Shown here piece by piece: positions 42,726-50,171 of a stretch of 64,000 nucleotides of DNA; the first letter of the stretch is position 1, and each line of letters begins with the position of its first letter. Source of the DNA: Bog-473 sp963726005 (GTDB taxonomy: Bacteria; Actinomycetota; Acidimicrobiia; Acidimicrobiales; RAAP-2). The stretch spans positions 124,001-188,000 of the forward strand of contig CAVSAT010000020.1 in NCBI GenBank assembly GCA_963726005.1, in the 5' to 3' direction. The translations under genes and the position numbers were made by a program. The notes under the pieces were generated by a model. The model worked only from the letters and a program-made list of their open reading frames with translations, ran no database searches and was not told the DNA's origin.

Positions 42726-43043
42726 GTGGCCAAACCGATCCGGCCAAACCGATCCAAGTCGCGCTCGTCAACGACTACATGATCGTCCTCGAGGGCCTGC
42801 GGGCCCTCCTGAGGTCCAGTGAGCCGGAGGTCCAGGTCGTCGAAATCGATGTGAAGAAGGGGCCGCGGCGAGGGGTCGATGTCACGCTCCTCGACACCTA
42901 CGGAGAACTCGGATCCCTCGGCGAAAGGGTGCGCGCTCTTGGCGCCGACGCCAGTAACGGGGCGATCGTGGCTTGACGTTCGCAACCGTGCCCAGGCCGC
43001 GTCCTTCGCTGAGCAAGGCATCCTCGGCGATCATCACCGTCAA
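42726..43043 (+). pseudogene. Remnant of a LuxR-type response regulator receiver domain
   Basis: Downstream of the duplicated segment the reading frame gives IQVALVNDYMIVLEGLRALL and VDVTLLDTYGELGSLGERVR, a receiver domain of the NarL/FixJ type, then GAIVA and a stop. Other frames nearby keep fragments such as DVRNRAQAASFAEQG and LSKASSAIITVNQARG, so at least one further indel follows. No LuxR helix-turn-helix remains. GTG 42726 is the natural start, but a 14-bp tandem duplication right behind it throws the frame off; removing one copy gives a clean MAKPIQVALVNDYM. Confidence 0.7.
42728..42755 (+). repeat. 14-bp tandem duplication that inactivates the response regulator
   Basis: GGCCAAACCGATCC is present twice without a gap (42728-42741 and 42742-42755). 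Fourteen bases are not a multiple of three, so the duplication changes the frame directly after the start codon. Confidence 0.8.
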
Positions 43044-43168
43044 CCAAGCCCGTGGAGTGATGGCCAACCACGTTGGGACCGGACCGTTGCTCACATCTGA
43101 TGGCGTCGGCCGCGCTTGTCTCATTCGTTGGTTCCGAGTTGTTTGTCATCTGTCCAAAATCGACCGAG

Positions 43169-43193
43169 GTTTCGCTGCCACATATAGGGGTAT
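43169..43193 (+). promoter_or_regulatory. Sigma-F/sigma-B-type stress promoter
   Basis: GTTT (43169-43172), 15 nt, GGGTAT (43188-43193): an exact fit to the actinobacterial general-stress sigma consensus (GNNT/GTTT, 14-17 nt, GGGTAY). The expected transcription start is about 7 nt further, leaving a leader of roughly 20 nt with a GAGGAGG Shine-Dalgarno before ATG 43221. Confidence 0.65.
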
Positions 43194-43220
43194 ACCCATT
43201 GCGACCTGAGGAGGTTACCA

Positions 43221-43475
43221 ATGGTTGGAGCAGGAGGACTTGTCGCGAGCATCATCGCCTTTGCGGTGGGGGCCGTTCTCGATTACGCCGTGACCACGAA
43301 CCCGGATCAACACGGATTCAATATCAACAAGGTCGGCGTCATTTTGATGATTGTCGGGGTGGTGGGTGCGGCGCTTTCGCTGATCGCCATGCTGGTCGGC
43401 AACACGCGCCGCGGTCGGACCGTTGTCGACGATGGGCAGGGAAATGTGGTTCGTCGAGTTGATTCGACCTACTAG
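43221..43475 (+). CDS. Small membrane protein, DUF6458-like
   Basis: An 84-residue protein with two hydrophobic helices (LVASIIAFAVGAVLDYAV and VGVILMIVGVVGAALSLIAM) and a charged C-terminus. The pattern, including the phrase for a first helix, a short loop with N and a second VGxILMIxGVVG helix, is that of small actinobacterial membrane proteins annotated DUF6458. Function unknown. Excellent Shine-Dalgarno (GAGGAGG, 7 nt spacing). It is the first gene behind a stress-type promoter, with CsbD 64 bp downstream. Confidence 0.7.
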   Translation: MVGAGGLVASIIAFAVGAVLDYAVTTNPDQHGFNINKVGVILMIVGVVGAALSLIAMLVGNTRRGRTVVDDGQGNVVRRVDSTY

Positions 43476-43539
43476 ATGACCCTGTTACGTGGCGAAATCA
43501 ACAGAGGTGTAATTAATCCATCCAAACGAAAGGGATCCC

Positions 43540-43713
43540 ATGTCAACGGCCGATAAAGCCAAGAACAAGGTTCAAGAAGCTAAGGGTCATGTTGAGAGCG
43601 CTGCCGGGAAGGCCACGAATGACCGGTCGCTGCAAGCAAGAGGTAAACGAGACAAGGCGTCTGCCAACGTGAAGCAAGTGGGCGAAAAGGTGAAGGACGC
43701 ATTCAAGAAGTAA
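43540..43713 (+). CDS. CsbD family stress-response protein
   Basis: A 57-residue, highly charged protein. MSTADKAKNKVQEAKGHVES followed by AAGKATNDRSLQARGKRDKA is the CsbD signature (helical, Lys/Ala/Gly-rich). In Bacillus subtilis csbD is a sigma-B-dependent general stress gene; biochemical role unknown. ATG 43540 has a weak AAAGGGA upstream. It probably belongs to the transcript started at the sigma-F/B-type promoter. Confidence 0.9.
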   Translation: MSTADKAKNKVQEAKGHVESAAGKATNDRSLQARGKRDKASANVKQVGEKVKDAFKK

Positions 43714-43721
43714 GTTTCGCC

Positions 43722-43747
43722 GCGTTGTGCCCCTTTTATTCGGGTCA
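43722..43747 (+). promoter_or_regulatory. Possible second stress-type promoter
   Basis: GCGT, 16 nt, GGGTCA lies between csbD and the next small gene. It resembles the sigma-F/B consensus but the -10 is imperfect (GGGTCA instead of GGGTAY). Confidence 0.3.
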
Positions 43748-43810
43748 ACGCGGTCCACGTCAATTCATATCGAAAGGTGTCCAATCAGGCACCGGAAACG
43801 GGGAACGATC

Positions 43811-43972
43811 ATGGTCATAATCTTGCTGGCACTGTTGGTGCTGATTCTTTTCGGAGCAGGTTTCGCGGTTCACTTGCTTTGGATTGCTGCTGTCGTCGTC
43901 GCGATCGCGTGGCTCGTAGGCTTCGCTCTCAGCCGGGGGGAAGGCGCCAGCCGCAAGTCTCTCCGCCGCTGA
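43811..43972 (+). CDS. Small hydrophobic membrane protein (lmo0937/DUF5670-like)
   Basis: A 53-residue protein made of two nearly continuous hydrophobic helices (MVIILLALLVLILFGAGFAV, LLWIAAVVVAIAWLVGFAL) and a basic tail (EGASRKSLRR). It resembles the small hydrophobic stress peptides of the lmo0937 type, which often accompany CsbD genes. Only a weak ribosome site (GGGGAACG) precedes ATG 43811. Third member of the stress cluster. Confidence 0.6.
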   Translation: MVIILLALLVLILFGAGFAVHLLWIAAVVVAIAWLVGFALSRGEGASRKSLRR

Positions 43973-44039
43973 GAGCCGGCGAGGTCGGGGACGAAAGCGT
44001 CAAGAACCTCATCTCCATCTCGTGCTGGAGTAGAGAGCG

Positions 44040-44053
44040 ACCGAACGTTCGGT
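44040..44053. promoter_or_regulatory. 14-bp perfect palindrome, TetR-operator-like
   Basis: ACCGAACGTTCGGT is fully self-complementary. Its half-site CGTTCGGT also occurs in both copies of the tandem repeat in front of tetR (39671-39720), so the same or a related regulator might bind here. It lies in the 236-bp gap 43973-44208 between the stress cluster and the glycosylase gene, which has no other feature. Confidence 0.5.
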
Positions 44054-44208
44054 TGTCATGGTGATACCTGTGCATGCGCCCGAAAGAAGGAACTGACAGG
44101 ACCGTATCGGCACTATCCTCGGAAGCACCCGACATGGGCGTCGCGCTCGGCGCCGGGTACTCGAGTGAGTGGTCGTCGCCAACGCCGACGTGAAGGTAGT
44201 GAGCGACG

Positions 44209-44896
44209 GTGTCAACAAGTAGAACCTCTCGATTGGACGCCGGCGGGCGGAAGACACGTCTTCGGCAAGCCCAGGCCCACCTTCGCGAAGTGGATCCTGT
44301 GATCGGACAGCTCATTGAGCGACGGCCGGACTTCGATCCGCATGCATGGCTCGACGAGCTTCCGCCGATGAACCTGTTTGGGTCGCTTCTCTTTCAGGTG
44401 ACCGGACAACAACTGTCGGTGCCTGCGACCAGACGGACCATCGAACGAGTGACCTCGCTCTTTGGCGGACATCTGCCCTCGCCCGACGAGCTATTGGCAG
44501 CGGAGCCGGGAGACCTGCGAGCGGCCGGCCTTTCGTGGCGCAAGGTCGGCACGCTCCGAGATCTCGCCGAACGCCTTTCCGATGGTCGACTCGACGTCGA
44601 ACGGCTCACAAAGCTGTCTGACGAGGAGTTCATCGCCGAACTGACAGCCATTCCGGGTATCGGAGCCGTGGACCGCGCAGGGCGCGTTGCTCGTTGCCCT
44701 ACGACGGGAGGATGTCGTCCTCCCAGGCGATCTCGCTTTGCGTAAGGCGGTGCGCAACGCCTATCGCCTGGATCATTTGCCGACTCAAGAGGAGGTCCTC
44801 GAGATCGCCGAGAAGTGGCGCCCGTTCCGCAGCCTCGCCACGTCCTATCTCTTCGCCGCCGCGGTTGACCCGGACGACTTCCAGGCATCGTCCTGA
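44209..44896 (+). pseudogene. AlkA-type DNA-3-methyladenine glycosylase, frameshifted
   Basis: HhH-GPD superfamily base-excision enzyme. The first frame has LFGSLLFQVTGQQLSVPATR (helix before the active site) and ends in the helix-hairpin-helix TAIPGIG. After a one-base slip the second frame gives PWTAQGALLVALRREDVVLP with the catalytic aspartate in VVLPGDLALRKAVRNAY and the closing PFRSLATSYLFAA. Removing one base at about 44665 gives an intact protein of about 228 residues. GTG 44209 is behind a TAGTGA box rather than a Shine-Dalgarno. Confidence 0.75.
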
Positions 44897-44958
44897 GCGG
44901 CGAGCCGCGGAAGTCCGGGAAGATGGAAGGACCTCATTTCCAGCGGTAGCCGACCCCT

Positions 44959-45636
44959 CTACCCGTAAGCCGGCAAGATGGCCCCGCTGATCGGCGCCGC
45001 GGCATCGCTCACGAGAAAGGCAATGATGTCTGCGATGGCCTGCGGGGCGACCGCATGCGCGAGCATCTCTTCGGGAAGCGCCGCTCTGTTGTTCGCGGTG
45101 TCAAGCAGCTGGGGCGCAACGCTATTCACACGAATCCCGACTGGCCGGAGCTCAACGTCGAGGAGGCGTGTCAAGTATGCGAGGGCGGCTTTGCTCGCAG
45201 CATACGCGGCCATACCGGAGGTCGGCTCTAAGGCGGGGCGGGCTGTGACATGCACGATGGCCCCGGAGCCCTGCCGTTGCATGTGCGGAGCGACAGCTTT
45301 GCTCAGCCAAAAGGCAGCGCCCAGATTGACGTCGATCATCGTCCGCAGGAGATCCGGAGAGGTGTCAGCGGCGCTCGCTGGTTGAAAGGCACCAATGGTG
45401 TTCACCAGCACGTCTGGGACACCCACATCCGTCGCGATTCGATCGATCAGAGGTGCGACGAGGGCGGGATCGGTCACATCGGCGACCTCACGCCGGATGT
45501 CATTCGGGAGTGTGTCAAGGTTGCCCGCACTCCGATCGACGGCAACAACCATCGACCCTTCAGCAGCGAGGGTCAGCGCCGTGGCGTGACCGAGCTCTCC
45601 CCCGGCTCCGACAACGACTGCGATGGAGGCGCTCAT
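44959..45636 (-). CDS. Short-chain dehydrogenase/reductase (SDR)
   Basis: A 225-residue Rossmann-fold oxidoreductase. The nucleotide site is VVVGAGGELGHATALTLA near residue 8, with AVDRSAGNL hinting at NAD preference (acidic residue after strand 2). DVLVNTIGAFQ stands for the usual NNAG motif. The active site Tyr-Lys is YAASKAALAYLTRLL. The catalytic serine position in GAIVHVTARPALEP appears to be Thr, and the closing region LVSDAAAPISGAILPAYG is standard. Substrate unknown. Convergent with the glycosylase gene. Confidence 0.8.
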   Translation of the reverse strand: MSASIAVVVGAGGELGHATALTLAAEGSMVVAVDRSAGNLDTLPNDIRREVADVTDPALVAPLIDRIATDVGVPDVLVNTIGAFQPASAADTSPDLLRTMIDVNLGAAFWLSKAVAPHMQRQGSGAIVHVTARPALEPTSGMAAYAASKAALAYLTRLLDVELRPVGIRVNSVAPQLLDTANNRAALPEEMLAHAVAPQAIADIIAFLVSDAAAPISGAILPAYG

Positions 45637-45894
45637 TTCGGGTCACCCGTGGCGTACATTCTGCGGATGTGATCGGCCTCAGTGCGGTCAGTCATGGACG
45701 ACTTCGATCGCCTTGATCAACGGTCTGACCTGGGGACTTTGCGACGTGACCGCTCGGCGCTCCAAGCGATAAATTCTTGCTGAGAGCAGTACATGCTCGC
45801 TGGTCACCACTCCTGATCGTAGTCGTCAACATTTGCGTTGGCAAGCAATGTCATGCATGTTTTTCTGATGGCAGAACCAGAGACGACTTACAGG

Positions 45895-46030
45895 GCCCGC
45901 GGCATGGTGGCGAAAGTGGCCAGTTCCGCTGATGCGCGGAGTACCCGCGCAACAATTATGTCAAACGCTTTGGCAAAGCTGAGGTCAGCCCGGCATGTTC
46001 GGCTGGAGAGAAGAGAGAACGTCTGTCCCA
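45895..46030 (+). pseudogene. Fossil C-terminal fragment of a MarR-family gene
   Basis: In the 428-bp space between the SDR start and the marR start, one frame reads MVAKVASSADAR, then NALAKLRSARHVRL. This copies, with substitutions, the C-terminal wing and helix of the intact MarR protein just downstream (LVTKVASSTDAR, then GMAKMRAAWPVHL). The N-terminal half is missing and there is no start site, so this is a remnant of a partial duplication. The rest of the space (45637-45894) shows nothing recognisable. Confidence 0.6.
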
Positions 46031-46064
46031 CAATTGCTTGGAGGAGCAAGTTACTCTGAAGCCG

Positions 46065-46523
46065 ATGACGAAGGTCGAACCACTCTCTCCGACCGAAGAA
46101 GCCCTGTGGCGGGCAATCATGCGTATTGTCAAAGTGCTCCCCCGCCACCTCGACTCCGACCTGATCCACGGAGCTGGTGTGAGCGCGAGCGAGTACACCA
46201 CGATCATGCATCTATCCGAGGCGCCCAATCGTGAACTCCGAATGAGCGACCTGGCCAGTGCTACCGGACTGTCAGCGAGCAGGATGACCCGCCTCGTCGA
46301 CGATCTCCAATCACGATCTCTTGTGACGAAGGTGGCGAGCTCCACCGATGCCCGGGGCAACGTGGCCAGATTGACGTCCCGGGGTATGGCGAAGATGCGG
46401 GCGGCGTGGCCGGTACACCTGGCAAGCGTTCGCACACGATTCTTCGATCACATGGACACGGCTGAGATCAAGCTCGTTGCTGCCGCAATGTCCGGCGTCG
46501 CCGACCAGCTCGAAGAGAGCTAG
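46065..46523 (+). CDS. MarR family transcriptional regulator
   Basis: A 152-residue winged-helix regulator. The recognition region is LRMSDLASATGLSASRMTRL followed by VDDLQSRSLVTKVASSTDAR, which is the DxR wing typical of MarR. Flanking helices (ALWRAIMRIVKVLPRHLDSD, IKLVAAAMSGVADQL) form the dimer interface. ATG 46065 is preferred; a GGAGGAG at 46040-46046 is too far to fix the start. A degraded partial copy lies just upstream, and a flavoprotein gene 248 bp downstream. Ligand unknown. Confidence 0.8.
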   Translation: MTKVEPLSPTEEALWRAIMRIVKVLPRHLDSDLIHGAGVSASEYTTIMHLSEAPNRELRMSDLASATGLSASRMTRLVDDLQSRSLVTKVASSTDARGNVARLTSRGMAKMRAAWPVHLASVRTRFFDHMDTAEIKLVAAAMSGVADQLEES

Positions 46524-46717
46524 CCGGGCGGGTCGCCATGCGCCTCGACCCGGTGCGGGGCCACGGGTTCACGCAGGACAGGCGGAAACGCCTTCAACCG
46601 TCACGAGGATGGGTGGAATCCGAGCCGTTATCCTGAGGACCGATCGCCGTGACGAACGATTGCAGGTCCCACGAACCCGGAGAGGGTTGGCACCGGTGTG
46701 ACGTCCACGAGCTTGCT

Positions 46718-46729
46718 TTCGAGCTCGAA
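46718..46729. promoter_or_regulatory. 12-bp palindrome upstream of the flavoprotein gene
   Basis: TTCGAGCTCGAA is perfectly self-complementary and lies 42 bp before ATG 46772, in a 248-bp gap after marR that has no other recognisable feature. It could be the operator for the neighbouring MarR protein. Confidence 0.4.
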
Positions 46730-46771
46730 GGGGTCGCGCCCGACCCTTCGCATCCCTAGGCGCCCCGCGCT

Positions 46772-48058
46772 ATGTCCCTCTTCGACTACGACACTCGGCC
46801 CGCGACCCCTGGGCTCGTGTTGGTGGACTCAGGCTCGTCTGCGGCTGCGTACCGGATCCGCGACTTTCTCAGCCGGAACAGCCTCCCGTACGAATGGGTC
46901 GACGTCACGGACTCCGAGAGGGTGAGTGCGGTGCTCGGCAGCACCGAGGTCGACGCCCGCGTGCTCCCGATCTGCGTGCTTCCAAATGGCACCCAGCTCG
47001 CCCCCGCGACGCTCGAGCAGGTTGCCGCAGGGCTCGGGATGGTCTCGGGACCCTCGCGCGCGGACTACGACCTGACCATCGTGGGTGCCGGCCCAGCGGG
47101 TCTCGCTGCCGCCGTCTACGCGACATCGGAGGGCCTCCGGACCCTGGTCGTGGAGGCCGTCGCTCCGGGGGGCCAGGCCGGTACGACCTCGATGATCGAG
47201 AACTATCTGGGTTTCCCCAACGGCATCAGTGGAAGCGAGTTGGCAACCCGCGCCGTGGCGCAAGCTCGCAGATTCGGAGCCGAGATCCTCTTGGCCCGTC
47301 CCTTGGTCGGAATCTCGACGGAAGGCTCGGGGTATCGCGCTCAACTCTCCGATGGGACAAGCGTTCTCGGACGGACCCTCCTCTTGGCGACCGGGGTGGA
47401 GTGGCGTCGTCTGGAAGTGCCCGGCATCGACGAGCTGCTCGGTGCCGGGGTCTATTACGGGGCGGGACCGAGCGAAGCCTTGGGCTGTGCCGGGGCGCAT
47501 GTCGTCGTCGTTGGAGGAGGGAACTCCGCGGGGCAGGCCGTGGTGCGGTTCTCGCGCTATGCGGTCCGGGTGACGCTCCTCGTACGTGGGCCGGACCTCG
47601 CCGCCTCGATGTCGAAGTACCTCATCGACGCCATCGCGGGTATTCCCAATGTCGACGTGCGAACGAGGACTCAGGTCGTGGGCGTCAAGGCCGACGGTCA
47701 GCTGCGTGAAGTTCTCACGACGTCGCCAGAGGATCACGCTCCACAACCTCTGCGGGCCGACGCTCTGTTCATCTGCATCGGGGGCGAGCCGCGCACGGTC
47801 GCTGTCGGCGGGACCGGACTCGTGACCGACGATGCCGGCTACGTCCCAACCGGGAGTGAACTGACGTCGTTCGCCCAAGACGCAGAAGGTTGGGACATAC
47901 CTCGACCACCTCTCCCCCTCGAAACGAACCTCCCCGGTCTTTTTGCCGCCGGCGACGTCCGGCGCGGTTCGATCAAGCGCTGCGCGGCTGCCGTCGGGGA
48001 GGGTTCCATGTCAGTTGCCCTTGTGCACCAGCGGCTGGCGGAGGTCGGCGGTGAGTAG
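46772..48058 (+). CDS. Thioredoxin-reductase-like FAD/NAD(P) oxidoreductase with N-terminal thioredoxin-fold domain, no CxxC
   Basis: A 428-residue flavoprotein. Residues 1-90 form a glutaredoxin/thioredoxin-like domain (RIRDFLSRNSLPYEWVDVTD) without cysteines. Residues about 97-420 are TrxR-like: YDLTIVGAGPAGLAAAVYAT (FAD), APGGQAGTTSMIENYLGFP, HVVVVGGGNSAGQAVVRFSR (NADPH) and GLFAAGDVRRGSIKRCAAAV. The redox CxxC of true thioredoxin reductase is replaced by GAGPSEALGCAG. It thus belongs to the actinobacterial group whose acceptor is unknown. The LUD gene overlaps its stop by 8 bp, indicating coupling. Confidence 0.8.
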   Translation: MSLFDYDTRPATPGLVLVDSGSSAAAYRIRDFLSRNSLPYEWVDVTDSERVSAVLGSTEVDARVLPICVLPNGTQLAPATLEQVAAGLGMVSGPSRADYDLTIVGAGPAGLAAAVYATSEGLRTLVVEAVAPGGQAGTTSMIENYLGFPNGISGSELATRAVAQARRFGAEILLARPLVGISTEGSGYRAQLSDGTSVLGRTLLLATGVEWRRLEVPGIDELLGAGVYYGAGPSEALGCAGAHVVVVGGGNSAGQAVVRFSRYAVRVTLLVRGPDLAASMSKYLIDAIAGIPNVDVRTRTQVVGVKADGQLREVLTTSPEDHAPQPLRADALFICIGGEPRTVAVGGTGLVTDDAGYVPTGSELTSFAQDAEGWDIPRPPLPLETNLPGLFAAGDVRRGSIKRCAAAVGEGSMSVALVHQRLAEVGGE

Positions 48059-48704
48059 CGAGGCGACGCCTCCGGACGTGACTGAGCAGGCGGTGGCTGA
48101 GTTCGCTCACGTCAGCTCGACCGATCGCATCGCCGCGGTGGCGCAAGCCCTCGAGCACAACGGCATGCGGGCGTTCGTCGTTGAGTCGGGCGACGAAGCC
48201 CGTCAGACCGTTGCCTCGTTGATCCCTTATGGTGCCGAAGTCTTCAACAACACGTCACGCACGCTCGAGTCGATCGGCGTGGCGGATGACATCGAGCGGT
48301 CTGGGCGTTATCAGCCGCTCCGGTTGCGCCTCTTCCAGATGGACCGGGAGATGCAGGCTCGGGAGATGCGAATTCTTGCGGCCGCACCTGACTACGTCGT
48401 CGGAAGCGTGCACGCCGTGACCGAGGGAGGATCGTTACTCTTTGCGTCCGCCAGTGGGAGCCAGTTGGGTCCCATCGTGTCGGGAGCCGAGCACGTCATC
48501 TTCGTGATCGGAGGCCAGAAGATCGTGGCCGACATCGAAACCGGGATCCGGCGAATCTTCGAATACGCGTTTCCGCTCGAGGACCGGCGAGCACGAGATG
48601 CCTATGGCGTCGCGAGCGGAGTGAACAACATCCTCATCATCAACCGAGCGGTCGTGGCCGAGCGAATCACCGCGATCCTCGTTCACGAATCGCTCGGGTT
48701 TTGA
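48051..48704 (+). CDS. LUD domain protein (LutC/YkgG-like)
   Basis: A 217-residue protein of the LUD/DUF162 family, which includes LutC of the LutABC lactate oxidation complex. Diagnostic parts are VFNNTSRTLESIGVADDIE, ILAAAPDYVVGSVHAVTEGG and ASGSQLGPIVSGAEHVIFVI. No LutA or LutB is nearby; stand-alone LUD proteins are common and uncharacterised. Start GTG 48051 lies inside the last codons of the flavoprotein gene, a sign of translational coupling. Confidence 0.82.
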   Translation: MSSEATPPDVTEQAVAEFAHVSSTDRIAAVAQALEHNGMRAFVVESGDEARQTVASLIPYGAEVFNNTSRTLESIGVADDIERSGRYQPLRLRLFQMDREMQAREMRILAAAPDYVVGSVHAVTEGGSLLFASASGSQLGPIVSGAEHVIFVIGGQKIVADIETGIRRIFEYAFPLEDRRARDAYGVASGVNNILIINRAVVAERITAILVHESLGF

Positions 48705-48740
48705 CGGCATCAACTCGCGAGACAGACCGATTTTCGTGTA

Positions 48741-48756
48741 CCGCCCGACCGGGTGG
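48741..48756 (+). terminator. Possible terminator after the LUD gene
   Basis: CCGCCC-GACC-GGGTGG forms a 6-bp stem (one G-U pair) 36 bp after the LUD stop, in the 111-bp space before the convergent acyl-CoA dehydrogenase. No U-tract follows, so support is weak. Confidence 0.3.
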
Positions 48757-48815
48757 AGGGCGACGAAGTTCCAGACCTTGCGGTGCTCCGTCGAGACCCT
48801 CTTTTCCCTGGTGGA

Positions 48816-50030
48816 TCAGTTGATGTGGATCCCCGAGATCGCCCGGGAGATCACCAGCCGCTGGATCTCCGAGGTCCCCTCGAAGATGGTGTAGATCTTC
48901 GAGTCCCGGTGCCACTGCTCGACCGGGTTCTCGCGGACGTAGCCGTACCCGCCGAGGATCTGGATGGCCTGCTCGGTGACCCACACGGCGTTCTCGCCGG
49001 CGTAGAGCTTTGACATGGAGCCCTCGCCGTTGGCGAACTTCTTGCCGGTGCTCGCCATGTTGGCGGCCCGGTGCACCAGCAGCCGGGCGGCATCGGTGTG
49101 CATCTTCATGTCGGCCAGCTTGAAGGCGATGGCCTGGTTCTCGATGATGGCCCGACCGAACTGCTGGCGCTCCTTGGCGTAGTCGAGCGCGTACTCGTAG
49201 GCCGCACGCGCGATGCCGACCGCCTGGGCGCCGACGATGGGGCGGGACGCCTCGAAGGTCGCCATGGCGGCCTGCGTCGAGGTCTTCTTGCCCTCCTTGG
49301 CCCGGGCGAGGCGCTCGTCGAGCTTCTCCTTGCCGCCGAGCAGGCAGCGGCCGGGGACGCGGCAGTCGGTGAGCACGACCTCGGCCGTGTGCGACGCCCG
49401 GATGCCCATCTTCTTGAATTTCTGGCCCTGAGCGATGCCTTGCGTGCCCTCGGGCACCACGAAGCTGGCCTGGCCCCGGCTCCCGAGCTCGGGGTCGACC
49501 GAGAGCACCAGGACGTGCGTGTTGGCGATGCCCCCGTTGGTGATCCAGGTCTTGGTGCCGTTGAGCACCCACTCGTCCTTGGCCTCGTCGTAGACGGCCC
49601 GTGACTTGAGCGAGGAGACGTCGGAGCCCGCGTCGGGCTCGGACACGCCGAACGCAGCCAGCTTGATGTCGTCGGGCGTCCCGAAGCACTGGGGGATCCA
49701 CTCGCCGATCTGCTCGGGCGTCCCGTTGGCGAAGATGCCGGCCACGGCGAGCGTGGAGCCGAAGATGGCCAGCGCGATGCCGGCGTCGCCCCAGCTCATC
49801 TCCTCGTTGACCAGGCACATGAGCAGGCCGGTGGGGTCGGAGAACGCCTGCGCGATGAAGTCGAAGGAGTACAGCCCGTTCTTGGCGGCCTCCTCGATGA
49901 TGGGCCACGGCGTCTCCTCCCGCTCGTCCCATTCGCGGCCGGCGGGGCGGACGACGTTCTCGGCGAACTCGTGGACCCACTTCTGAATCTGGAGCTGATC
50001 CTCGTTCAGCTCGAGCGAGTAGTCGGACAT
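48816..50030 (-). CDS. Acyl-CoA dehydrogenase
   Basis: A 404-residue flavoenzyme that puts a trans double bond into acyl-CoA and passes electrons to ETF. The FAD/substrate motifs are FGVSEPDAGSDVSSLKSRA (signature 1) and WVLNGTKTWITNGGIANTHV, then AYEYALDYAKERQQFGRAI and AIQILGGYGYVRENPVEQWH near the C-terminus (signature 2), where the catalytic base lies in IFEGTSEIQRL. The start has a strong AAGGAGG Shine-Dalgarno, and an inverted repeat GTTACT-ACAC-AGTAAC lies 60 bp upstream. Chain-length specificity cannot be read. Confidence 0.92.
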   Translation of the reverse strand: MSDYSLELNEDQLQIQKWVHEFAENVVRPAGREWDEREETPWPIIEEAAKNGLYSFDFIAQAFSDPTGLLMCLVNEEMSWGDAGIALAIFGSTLAVAGIFANGTPEQIGEWIPQCFGTPDDIKLAAFGVSEPDAGSDVSSLKSRAVYDEAKDEWVLNGTKTWITNGGIANTHVLVLSVDPELGSRGQASFVVPEGTQGIAQGQKFKKMGIRASHTAEVVLTDCRVPGRCLLGGKEKLDERLARAKEGKKTSTQAAMATFEASRPIVGAQAVGIARAAYEYALDYAKERQQFGRAIIENQAIAFKLADMKMHTDAARLLVHRAANMASTGKKFANGEGSMSKLYAGENAVWVTEQAIQILGGYGYVRENPVEQWHRDSKIYTIFEGTSEIQRLVISRAISGIHIN

Positions 50031-50089
50031 CGTGCGTCCTCCTTGGGCGGCCCGGCCACGGCCGGAGCCAGTCTCCGATCGTCGTCTTA

Positions 50090-50105
50090 GTTACTACACA
50101 GTAAC
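50090..50105. promoter_or_regulatory. Inverted-repeat operator upstream of the acyl-CoA dehydrogenase
   Basis: GTTACTACACAGTAAC: perfect 6-bp arms around 4 nt. On the minus strand it overlaps TACTGT, which could serve as -10. This form, with TTACT/AGTAA arms, is typical of TetR-family regulators of fatty-acid genes in actinomycetes. Located 60 bp before the start codon. Confidence 0.55.
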
Positions 50106-50171
50106 CTACGGGGCGGTAACCGGTCCAGCCGGTGCCGTGTTATCGCTCCTGACCAGGAATTCTTCGTACGA

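Noticed and set aside
45829..45851. Possible MarR operator (ACATT...AATGT with TTGC/GCAA inside)
   Set aside because: Outer and inner arms are off-centre by more than one base, so they do not form a single dyad.
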